Origin: Monoraphidium neglectum
Taxonomy: Eukaryota; Chlorophyta; Chlorophyceae; Sphaeropleales; Selenastraceae
NCBI RefSeq assembly: GCF_000611645.1
Contig: NW_014013402.1
Span: 1-34,220 of the forward strand
Length of the DNA stretch: 34,220 bases
Reading direction: 5' to 3'
Part shown: in pieces, positions 18,232 to 28,254 of the stretch
How the letters are laid out: each line of letters begins with the position of its first letter
How positions within the stretch are numbered: the stretch's first letter is position 1
Position numbers and translations under genes: made by a program
The notes under the pieces: generated by a model
Databases searched by the model: none
What the model was told of the DNA's origin: nothing
The model's input: the letters and a program-made list of their open reading frames with translations, nothing else

Positions 18232-19600
18232 TCACGAGCTGTAGCCGTCGCTCCAGCTGCTGCCAGTGCTCCAGTCGCCGGAGCAGCAGCCACCACCACG
18301 CGGGGCCGCGCAGCCGGCGTAATTCGCAAACACCAGCTGCACGGCCTCGGCTCCCTGCGCACCACACGCGCCGACAACGATGGGCGGCCCGCTGTGCAGC
18401 GTGCCAAACACGGGGCTGCCGGGGCGCGAGCCGCTCCAGTCCGCGGCGCCGGCGGCGCCGTCGCTGGACACGTGGGATGCGATGTGGCCGATGACGAGGA
18501 AGAGCAGGCCTGGGACGAGCCAGTTGAGCACGCGCAGGTGGGGGCTCGGGCCCAGACCCCTACGCGACGCGGGGAGCGGCGCGCTGTAGTCGCTCCCCGC
18601 AGAGCTCGAGGAGTCGTCGGCGCTGCTGCTGCTGATGCCGGGTGACGCGGGGGCGCGGCACAGGGTGTCCTGCAGGGGAGCGGGACGGCAAGTTGAGATC
18701 GATTGGCTGCGGCGGCGCGTTTGAATTTTTGGAGCTGCAGGCAAAGTCCTTGCTGCACATCAGATACCGGCCCAGCACACACACAAAGCTCGTCTCCCGC
18801 CGCCTCGCTCTCCGAGGTCCTTGCCCCAAGCTCACCGGTAAGCCCCCGACGAGCGCCTCGCTGATGCGCCCCTCCTGCTCTGCCCCAGCGTAAGCGTCTG
18901 CCATGGTAACATCACCGCCCGCCGGTTGTGCACTGTCATCGTCCTTAGACATGACCACCCGCACACAGCTGTGCCCTGGCTCGCCGGACGCGGCCGGCGC
19001 CAGGGCCAGCTGCAAGTTCAGCTCAGAGCCCTCGCCCTGGGCCTCATGCACGGATGTAGCGGATGGCGGCCCCAGAAAGACGGCTGCATCACTGCTCGCT
19101 GCGTCTGTCGAGGGCGGGACGGCTGCGCCGGACGGGCTGAAGAAGCGGGCGAGCAGGTGGCTTGTATCGACAGCGCTGCTGGCCCCAGGAGCAGCAGCCT
19201 CATTGAGACCGTCTTGCCAGCTGCATGAGGGCGATATGGCCTCGTAACTAAGCGTGCTGCGCGGCGACGGCGGTGTGGCACGTGCCGCGCGTGCTGCGCC
19301 CGCGCCGTCGCGATTGCCGTTGTCATCGTGTGTGGGCGCCGGGAGGACCGCGGCCTGCTCAGCCTCGCCCATCGCTTCGTCACAAAACACCCAAGCATCG
19401 TCGCCGTCGCCCAAAACACCTGCGCGCACGCACGGCGAACGTCCGGCATGTTTTGAAGGGCCCGCGCTTCCCGCAAGCAGAGCAGCGGTCAACCGATGTG
19501 CAATCCCACCGGCGTCGTTGCGTTGAGTCCGAGTCATGACGCGGCTACGCTGGGTGCTGGCCCGCGGGGTGGCACAAACAAGCTGTGTCAGCTCAGGCAC
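18232..19600 (-). CDS. Unknown single-pass membrane protein with a Ser/Ala-rich acidic N-terminal region (two exons)
   Basis: Exon 1 (19600-18836) ends GGCTTACCG|GTGAGC and exon 2 (18669-18232) starts after CCCCTGCAG, both in phase 0, giving about 400 residues. No family was recognised. The first 300 residues are low in order: rich in Ala, Ser, Gly, Pro and acidic residues, with short hydrophobic patches such as SELNLQLALAP and HSCVRVVMSKDDD. Exon 2 begins with a serine run, then one clear transmembrane segment, LRVLNWLVPGLLFLVIGHI (about residues 299-317). An 80-residue tail follows that contains VVGACGAQGAEAVQLVF and a CC pair before a Ser/Trp-rich end. Start choice is uncertain: ATGs at 19600 and 19537 are both in frame. 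Codon usage and the clean splice pair support a real gene; function is unknown. Confidence 0.55.
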
Positions 19601-20241
19601 TCGGGTGTCTTGATCTCGCTAGGCGCGCACTGGGCAGTACTATATGGTCAGGGATTTTGAAAATGAGGATCAGACCGCGCTTTGTACGCCACCTGGAGAG
19701 GTTCTCCGCCTGCTCGGCCGGTCCAGCTCCTCTGATGATATCAAGGTGATGTACCGTCCAATGCTGCTCAACATCTTCATGGGCCAAACCCCTAGCCGAG
19801 CGCAAGACATATACACGGGTGGGTTCAAGAAGTCCACGTCCACCCGACCGCGCAAGTGGTGGTTTGCTTCAAAAACGAAACGAGCAAGGTCAAAACGAAG
19901 CCCGGACCGCCTTATCAATCCGCGTTAAGGCGTTCGGTTAGGCCGTTGACACCGCCCTTAGCCTGGATGTGGAGGCTGGGGGCGGGAGCGGCCCCACACC
20001 CCTCGATGGACGTGCGTGCATGCTCGTGCTGCCTGAGGCGGGTACCAGGTGGCGCTCAAGCCCGCAAAGGTTCCACATACGCATTGCTGGTTTTAACGGC
20101 GCTTACAGGTGCGTGTACACAAGCGAGGGCGCGACCGCTGCAGCCGCTGCTGTGCACGGGTAGCTGCAGCACCGGCGTCAGCCGCTGCAATAGGGCTTCA
20201 AGTTGCCTGATTTGAGCAATAGCACACACGCACAGTCTGAC
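19601..20241. other. Gap between divergent genes, with one doubtful ORF (19644-19928)
   Basis: This stretch separates the minus-strand membrane-protein gene from the plus-strand modular wall gene and should hold both promoters. A 94-codon plus-strand ORF at 19644-19928 ends in a very basic stretch (RPRKWWFASKTKRARSKRS). Its codon usage is less GC-biased than the flanking genes and no family was recognised; it could be a remnant of inserted DNA. A first exon with the signal peptide of the wall protein could also lie here but was not identified. Confidence 0.3.
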
Positions 20242-23200
20242 ATGATCACAAACAGCAAAATGGACACCCTTCAATCGACCAACCGCCTCGCAGCCGCCTT
20301 GTTTACAGCGCCGGCGCACGCTGCGGCGGCGTCCGCCGCGGCAGCGCTGACGGCGAGGGACACGGGCGTGCGCGTGGCTCTCGTCGGCGCGGCCGCGGTG
20401 CCAGCCAACCGGTTCTCATGGTCGGCGGCCGCGCGCGCCAGCCCCGCCGGCCTCACTGTGCGCGGCGACGGCCGCCAGGTGGGCACCGTGGAGTATGCCG
20501 TCAGCTACAACCGCAGCGGCCCCGCGCGCTCCTGGCTGCTGACCGGCAGCGTCACCGTGGCCAATGCAGCGGGCGGCGTCGCGGCGACGCTGTCAGAGGT
20601 GCAGGTTGAAGCACAGCTGCTGGCGCCGGGCGCAGCGCCCGTCAGCGGGCCGGCCGACTGCGCAAGCGACGAGACGGGCGCGGTGCGGCTGGCGCCGGGG
20701 GCCCGCGTAACGTGCCCCTTTGCGCTAGAGCTGCCTCGCGGTAGTGCGACGCGGGCGGTGTCGGTCGTTGGGCAGGCGACGCTGGCGGGCGGCGGCGGGC
20801 AGCTGGGCAGCACGGCAGCATTTATTGCGCTGGCAAGCGCGGCTTCAGACCCAGCCGTCGACCTGGGGCGCTGCGCAGTGCTGACAGACACCTTTGCGCC
20901 AGGCGGGGTGCTGCCTAGCGGGCTTTATGGGGGCAAGCGACCCAACATCGGGAGCGGTACCTTTGTGTGTGACCCTGTTGAGGTGCAGTACGTGGCCAGC
21001 TTCGGGCCGTTCTCCGGCTTGGCAGCTTGCGGCACCTACCGCGCTATGCAGGTCGCGCGCGCCAACCCCCTCGGGGGCGAGCAGCTGACGGCGATCGCGT
21101 CCAGCGCAGTGCTGCTGGTCGTGGACGGCTGCCAGACAGCAGCCGCGGCGGCGCCGGCGCCTCTGCTGCTGCCGCCAACGCCGTCGCCGCCGCCGCCTCA
21201 GTCACCACCGCCGCCGCCTCCGTCGCCGCCGCCGCCGCCGCCCTTCGTTGCGCCACGGCAGCCCCCGCAGCTGCTGCCGCAGTCACCGTCGCCCGTCCCG
21301 CCGGCGGCGGGTGAGTACTCATACACCTATGAGTACGAGGAGAAGCCCAAGGGACCGTCACCGGGTGACATCACGTACGACGACAGCCGGGCCGCAGGCC
21401 GCCGCCGTCGCCGGCTGCAGGTGGCACGGGACTGGCATGTCGCGGCAGAAGCAGCCGGCCTGGTACGATCGCACGTGAACACTGCGACAGCTGCTGGGGC
21501 TGAGTGGTGGGCGCCCAGCCTTGGGGTGATGGAGGACCCATGGCCCATGGCAGATGCGGCGAGCTGGGACCAGCCAGTCACAGGCGAGGCGGAGTTTGGC
21601 GAGCCAATGCGACTGGTGCCACCACAACAGCAGCAGCAGGAGCAGCAGCAGGAGCAGCAGCCTGGACAAGGGCCAGCAACAAAAGCAGCACATCATGATG
21701 ATGTCGTACAGGAGTTGCGCGATCACAGCTGGCCATGGCAATGGCAGCAGCTGTCCCAGCACGACAGGCGACCTCAGCTGCAGGCGCCAGGGGCTGGCAA
21801 CGGCTCGACCCCGCAAGGGCAGCAGCAGCGCCATCTGCTGGCGAGCCCGACGCCACCCCCCAGGCCCACCATTGCCATTTTAGGCCTGCAGGTGGCGAAG
21901 CCCGTCGCTTACGACTGGCAGCCCAAAGTAGCGGCCAGCCCCAAGTCTGTGGTCGTGCAGCGCGGTGCCAGCGCGGCCGTCCAATACAATGTCACCTTCA
22001 CGCGCTCGCAGCGCGCAGCGGGCCACCTGCTCACCGGCTCCGTCCGCATTGCCAATCCGGCCGCCGCCCCCATGGCGCTCGCCAAGGTGACCGTCGAGGT
22101 ACCGCGCCCCGCCGGCGCGGCCGCGGCGTGGGTCCGCGCGTCGTGCCCGGTCGACGCCAAGGGCGCGCTGCTGCCCATCGCCGCGAAGGGCGGCGTGACC
22201 TGCGGGTTCACGCTGCCGTATGCGTCGGCCGTGCCGCTGGGCACGGTGGTGGCGCGCGCTGTCGGGGTGGCCGGGTCAGAGCACAGCAGCGGCGCCGTCC
22301 CCTTCACGACTGCCAGAGCGGCCCGGCAGGTGCTGGGCGCGTGTGCGCTGGCCAGCGACACGTTCGCGCGGCCGGAGGCATCCCAGCCCCTGCTGTTGGC
22401 GCCGGCTGCGCTCAACGCGAAGCCGGCGTCGGGCAGCAAAGCCCCGGAGCTGCCGGGCGGGCAGCTGCTGTGCGGCACCCAGGCCTTCTCCTATACGGCG
22501 CGCATTGGCCCCATCCCCAGCGCAATGCGCTGCGGCTCCTTCAAGGTGAGCGTTGTCATGGTGGTGTGACGGGGTGGATGACTCTCTCTCTCCCAATCTC
22601 TCTTCCACGACACGACATCTTGCACCCCGGAATTCTTGCCCGTGACCCAGGATTGCGCACCACCATGCCGCCGTCACCTCGCACCACGCAACCCCGCTAC
22701 GCCCACAGGTGGTCACCACGGCGCGCGCCAGCGCGACCAACGGCACACAGCCCACCGCGGCCGCAACGGCTTCCGTCGCTGTCGAGGTCGCGGGCTGCCC
22801 GCCGTCCGCTTCCACATCCCCCACGCTCGCCCAGCTGCTGGCCACTGGCGGGCCACTCGCAACGCGCAGCAGCTCGAGCAACGCGCCGCCAGCGCCGGCC
22901 GGCGGCAGCATCAGCGCTGCCGGCCTGACGCCGGGCCTGCAGTTGGAGTCGGGGGCGTGGGACCCGTCAGCGGCCGAGCCACAGGGCGCCGCCGCTGGCG
23001 CTGCTGCGCCGCTGCAGCTGCCGCTCGTGTCGGCTTTGGTGGCGGGCGTGCGGCCGTCGTCTGCGTTCAGTTGGTCTGTGAGGTCGCAGCCTGCGCCGCC
23101 CTCGATGGCGCTGGCGTACTCTGCCTCTGCGGAGGCGGCCTTCACTGTGGTCTACACCCGGACCCCCAACTCCGCCGCCGGCCGCCGTGCGGTGACGGGG

Positions 23201-25002
23201 CGCATCACTGTGACTAATCCCAATCTGATTGACGACCTGCCCCTGGCGCGCGTCCAGGTGGAGCTGTTCCGGCCGGGCGCGGCCGGGCGCGGCGCCGCGG
23301 CGCTGGCGACGTGCGCGCGCACCGCCGACGGACTGCTTGTCGCTGGCAGCCAGCTGACAGGGACGGGGGCGCTGGAGTGCGCATTCAGCCTGGAGGCGTC
23401 CGCCGCAGAGGTCGGGCCGGGGGCGATGGTGACGGCTGTGGTGGTGCTGCCTGATGGCAGGGAGGCGGCAAGCGCCCCCGTCACCCTTCCCTCTGCAGAC
23501 AGCAGCAGCAGCAGCAGCAGCGGGAGCGGGGTTGGCGTTACTGGCAGCATTGCCGCCCCAGCAGGAAGGGCTTTTGGGGAGTGCGCGGCGCTGTCTGACA
23601 AGTTTGTGATGCTGGGGGATGACGGCAGCCGCCTGATGCCATCGCGCGCTGTGTCGGCGTCTGCAGCCAACCGCCTGCCGGGCGAAGGCGGCGGCGGTGC
23701 GCCGCCAGATGTGGTGTGCGACAGCCGCACTGTGACTTATTCGGCGGTGTTTGGGCCGCTGGGCGCGGCGGCGTGCGGGACCTACACGGTGAGATGCCTT
23801 CCTGCGGGGCGCGGGCGTTGGCAGTGTGTGGGTTGCAGCACTTTGGTGAAGGATGGCCTGAAACAGCAAATCACAAATTTCATGCGTAAGGCTCCAGCAG
23901 TTGGTCACTTGGATAAATGCAACGGTATGCCCCTTCCAAACTCGCATCGACAGGCCTCCAACATGGTGAAGGCAGACCCCACCTCCGGGCCCCAGCGCAC
24001 CGCGGCCGCGCTTGCCGATGTCACCCTGACCGTGAAGGGCTGCCCCGGCGCCGTCGTGCGTCCCGAGGTGCTGTCCGCTGTCCCCCAGGTCCTCTCGGGC
24101 AGCATGTGGGGCATCAGCGCCTACGTGGACGCGCCCACCATCACGCTGCACTGGTCCAGGAGCGCGCGCGTCGAGTTCAGCGCAGGGTATGTGCCCAAGC
24201 CGGCCGCAACGCTCCAGGTCATTGCAGGCGCGGCGCGCGTCCAGAACCTTGGGTCTGCCGCGGCGCAACTGTCGAGCGTGCAGGCAGAGGTGGCCGCGGC
24301 TGACGGTTTGGCTCCGCCAGCGTCTGTGGCGGCCGACTGTGGGCTTCCTGCCGACGGGACACTCGCGGCGGGCGCCAGCGTCGTCTGCCGCTTCGCTGCG
24401 CCCTACCCAGACGCGAGCAGCGGCAGCGTCTCAGTGCGAGCACTGCTCGCGGGCGGCGCTGGCGACCGCAGCAGCCGGCCGCTGACATTTGACTTTGGGC
24501 AGACGGTCAAGCGCGTCGCGGCGGGCGGCTGCGCGGTGGTGTCGGACGGGTTCCTGTCGGGCGGCTCCCAGCTGGCGCCCAACTCAACCAGCCGGCCGCG
24601 CGAGGCTGAGGCGCCCCAGATGATATGCGACGGCCAGAGCATCAGCTTTGGCGCGCAGCTGGGGCCATACACTCGCAAGTCGTGCGGCAGCTACCTGGTG
24701 GGTTTACGCTTGGGGAGGGGTGGCAGAGATGGCGTGTTCGTCTGCTGCACTTGCAATTTGTGTCGCAGCGCGCGCCAGTGATGCCTCGTTCGCTACAGCG
24801 CAGCGCTGAAGAAGGTCCCAGGGCCCCGGCTTGCATGTGGTGCTGGACCAAGACCACGGCCACCTCCTTGCTGATGTCACTTGCTTATTGTGCGGCATTG
24901 CAGGTGACATACATGGCTCGCGTCAACCCGGTTACGGGTGACATGCCGGTGCCCGCGCAGAGCGCGTCATCTACGGTGCAGCTGACCATCACCGGCTGCT
25001 GA
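20242..25002 (+). CDS. Large secreted or cell-wall protein with four six-cysteine modules and a hydroxyproline-type linker
   Basis: Exons 20242-22545, 22709-23788, 23954-24697 and 24904-25002 join in phase 0 to about 1,408 residues. The protein has four copies of one module of about 230-300 residues. Each has a beta-rich part (for example VEYAVSYNRSG...LLTGSVTVANA), two cysteines (ADC, VTC), then C.(L/V).(S/T)D.F, a cysteine, an (A/S)x(F/I/L)GP turn, CG(T/S)(Y/F) and a final GC. The alternation resembles secreted repeat domains common in algae and bacteria. Between modules 1 and 2 lie a PPPPSPPPP-rich linker (21170-21300), a tyrosine-rich patch (EYSYTYEYEE), RRRRR and a glutamine-rich stretch, as in algal hydroxyproline-rich wall glycoproteins. 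No signal peptide is visible after the ATG at 20242; the TTTACAG at 20303-20309 may be an acceptor, with the signal on an unseen upstream exon. Exact function is unknown. Confidence 0.72.
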
Positions 25003-25735
25003 CCGCAACACTGCGCGGCACCATGAGTGGAGAGGCACAGCCCTCAATGCGTAGCATTGGCGCAGTCATCAAGCACACGGCTTTGATCGCGAGAGCTAGC
25101 TGAACGCGACTGCCTGCTACTGCTACATTGTCAGCACGTCAAGGGGGGTTCCTCAATGCCAGCATCTTCTGGAGCAAACTGCAGATGTCAACCCCTCTCA
25201 GCCGCGGCTCAGGATTTGGCCCACGGCTCCCGCATCCCTTGAGCGTGTCGGCGCCATGCTTAAACCCTTGCTTCGCACCTGTGGTTAGCAATGGGCATGC
25301 AACACATTTTTGGGCCAATGCTGCGTGCGCTTACTGAAACCGCTGTTTATCATGTTGCAGGCCTGCCTTCGCTTTGCTAAATTTACTTTGAACTTGCAGC
25401 CCCTCAACACGGCACATATGCGTGGCTCAAAGGGGCAGCTACAATCCATTTACAGTTAATGTGGGCGGGCAGCAGGGTGTGCATTGTTGGCTTGGGGCTC
25501 ATGAACTTCAAGACCAGGGGCATGGGTGCTGCCGGCTGTCATGCCAGCCAGCATGATTGGGACCCGCTTGCCCGCGCAGCCAGAGTTGCCTGCTCGCTGT
25601 GAAAATTGGTAAACTCGTGGAGCCGCACCGTCCCAGTGTCCTCTGTCGTGTGGAGCGTCAAGATGATATGTGGGGACTTCTGAGTCTGCCAACATGCCGC
25701 CAGCCAATGGGGTATTTGCGGTATTCCATGCGATG
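25003..25735. other. Intergenic, no recognised gene
   Basis: Downstream flank of the modular wall protein. No TGTAA was seen on the plus strand here, so its poly(A) site is not identified. Short ORFs show no domain. The base composition is lower in GC than in the neighbouring genes. Confidence 0.4.
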
Positions 25736-26854
25736 CTACACGGAGTAGAGTAGAGTAGAGTGGACCAGGCGCTGGGCACCCAGTATGCTTTGAGGACGGG
25801 CGCGGGGGTCAGGCAACCGCCCTGGCCCCCGCTGTCCCACCAGTGCGGGGGACCTGGGACCCCGTTGGGCGTTTGGGGATCCCCAGGTGACGCTCTTAGG
25901 CTCCGCCTTGCGGTGCCGCCTCAAACACACTTTTTGCCTATGACTCTGAGCAGACAGAGGCGGGACCCGCGCGGCCGTTTGCGCACTAACCTGGGGGTCC
26001 GGTTCCCGTCGCTGCCTCGTCCTCGCCACCGCGTGTGACCCTGGCCGCCGCCGCTTTCGCCTAGAACCCCCCAGCGCCAGGCGCGCTGTGACGACCCGGT
26101 GGGTGTGGCACAAAGCACTGCCATGCAGGTCGCGGCGCACGCGGGCTAGGTCCTTCCGCTCCACTCCCAGCTGCAGCAGAGTTGGGTCAAGGGCGTGTTG
26201 TATCCCCCCCGCGACCCCAAGTGGGATGACGTGCAAGCGGGCGATTAGGCCCGGCTGTGAGGACAGTCGCTCCACAAGCAGGCGGTGTTGGCTCTCAGCT
26301 ATGTCATACACCCTGTCCAGGTCATAATCCATAGTGCACTTCAACTCAACCACATGACCAGTCTTGAGCCCCCGGCCAGGCTCCTTTGGCTGCTCTTCAA
26401 TGACTACGTCTAGGCGGCTGAGCTTGCAGCTGCTGGGCTGCAGGCGACGACGGTCGCCTGCGCGAGGAATGGCATCGCTACCGTCACGCTGCTCCAACCC
26501 AGACGGGTCTGCACGCGGTAAGCCAGGGGCCCACCCAAGCAGGTCTGTGGGCACGCGGGCGGGGATGAGCAAGGCCGCACCCAAGTCCCCCATGTCATGG
26601 GAGCCTTGCCCTATGTCAGCCATCCTGACGCCCCCTGCCAGCGCGCCGCGCAGAAACGCAGCCAGCAGGATGCGGCTAGCCGCATTGTGACGCACCGTAT
26701 GCTGCGGTTGCACTCGCCACAGGCCAGGGCAGCATGAGTTATCCCATCCATTTGACCGCACATACAGGGGGTACAGCGGGTTTGGGCCCTGTCCGTCCCT
26801 GTGGCCGATCTTGTAGGTGGACAGTGCGCAAGTGCGAATGCGCATGGACGTCAA
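25736..26854 (-). mobile_element. Truncated non-LTR retrotransposon end with restriction-enzyme-like endonuclease domain
   Basis: A 372-codon minus-strand ORF resembles the C-terminal end of algal retroelements. A cysteine/histidine remnant (CCPGLWRVQPQH, then RHNAASRILLAAF) recalls the zinc knuckle and RHN motif downstream of reverse transcriptase. It is followed by SRLDVVIEEQ and VVELKCTMDYD, where D149, E170 and K172 fit the D...ExK nuclease core, and by AESQHRLLVERL and IPLGVAGGIQ. The last 100 residues are arginine-rich and look like read-through into 3' untranslated sequence. The ORF runs into a short (CTCTA)n tail at the element's 3' end (25742-25761), as many non-LTR elements have. 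No reverse transcriptase is present, so the copy is 5'-truncated. It could also be a host gene derived from such an element. Confidence 0.55.
25742..25761 (-). repeat. (CTCTA)n short tandem repeat at the 3' end of the retroelement
   Basis: The plus strand reads GGAGTAGAGTAGAGTAGAGT; on the minus strand this is three to four CTCTA units directly after the retroelement sequence. Confidence 0.8.
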
Positions 26855-27286
26855 CGCTTTGCTAGTTGGGGCGGAGCCTGGGTGCGTGAGGTGGCGATTT
26901 GAGGAGGTGCGTGAGGTGGCGATTTGAGGATGCTACAAACGGGTCAAACTGACAGCACAGGTGATCAGCCAGGTCAAGGGGTATGTGCAGGGGCCTACCT
27001 GCCATGCTAGACCTCATGTAGATGCCCCACGCCCTTGAAGATTGGTTGACGCACCTGGGCACTTGTACCCCCGGGGAAGTGAGGGTGGTGGTGCGCACAC
27101 CTCCGGTAGCCGAAGCCCAAGCCTGTAGTCAGCTTCGGTGACGAGGGTGTCTCAGAAGCAAGGAGCGGCGAGCTGTGGGCCGACAGCATATGTTGATTGC
27201 GTACGAGCATCTCTATACGATCCGCAGCTTCTCATGGATTGCCCTTGACAAGCAGCTGAGTTAGTGTAGATCGCCGCGTGGCAGCC
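26855..27286. other. Intergenic: promoter region of the RAP-domain gene
   Basis: Apart from the 25-bp tandem duplication nothing is recognised. The region between 27090 and 27286 should carry the promoter and 5' UTR of the RAP gene; short minus-strand ORFs here have no domain. Confidence 0.4.
26881..26930 (+). repeat. Perfect tandem duplication of a 25-bp unit
   Basis: Bases 26881-26905 and 26906-26930 are identical 25-mers (starting GGTGCGTGAGGTGGCG). They lie just beyond the 5' side of the retroelement fragment. Confidence 0.95.
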
Positions 27287-28221
27287 ATGCTCGCTTACCG
27301 TGGTTTCAATGACGTGAAATGTAGACTTTATGCGACATCACAGCGTGCCCGCTCAGCGGTCGCTTTCGCGAGCGGCCGACGAGCGCCGCCCTGGCAGCAG
27401 CGCGCACCTGCCGTGCCGCCGCAGCCGGCTGAAGCAGTGCAGCGCCTTATACAAATGGCGCAGCAACCGGGAATCCCCCTGGGCAGCGTCACTGCCTTGG
27501 TGAGCGCGCTAACGCTTTGTTGTAAAGCGCCTGTGCGCCACCAGCAGCCCAGCAAACCTGCTGACTGCACTCGTTCCGAGCCTCCCCCCCCCTGTCTGGC
27601 CCACAGCTATAGTGCCACGGCCCCCCCTTTTCTGCAGCAACTGCTGACCATTGTGGAGGACAGCCTGCCCCAGCTGCTGCCCTCCATCAGCACCGCGGAC
27701 CTCTGCAGCCTGCTGTGGGCGGCGGTGCGGCTGCAGGTACGCCCGGACGACGCCCACCTGGAGGCGATCGTGGCAGAGCTCACGCGCCCGGGGTACCGCT
27801 CAGCGGCAGCCTCCATCGCAATGGCAGGCACAGGCGCGCGCGCGGCCGCGTCGTCGGCGTCGGCGTGGCGGCAGTCGCAGCTCGAGGAGCGGCGCCGCAG
27901 CCACGCGTTCGCAGGCCCCAGCTCCGGCGGCGGCGGCAGCGGCGAGGGCTCCGGCGGCGACGGCGGCAGCAGCGTGGTCGAGGGCGGCGCCTCGACCCTG
28001 CGGCACAGCTACAGCTACAGCCGCCTGCAGCTGGCCAGCCCCCGCGACCTGGGGGCCCTGGCCTACGCCCTGGACTTCCTCAAGTTCAACAGCCCGGGAT
28101 TCTGGGCCGCAGCAGCAGAGGCGGCGCTGCCGGAGCTGCCCGGCCTCGCACCCAACGTGCTGACCAACCTGCTGACAGGAGTTGCACACAGCGCTGTGAC
28201 GGGGGCGCGCGCGGAGGCCGC

Positions 28222-28254
<33 letters not shown>

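Noticed and set aside
19644..19928. 94-codon ORF as a possible transposon protein
   Set aside because: The basic tail suggested nucleic-acid binding, but no transposase, integrase or reverse transcriptase motif could be found, so it is mentioned only as part of the gap.
22967..24268. 433-codon minus-strand ORF opposite the modular wall protein
   Set aside because: The plus-strand frame carries the repeated six-cysteine module; the minus frame is compositionally biased and has no repeats.
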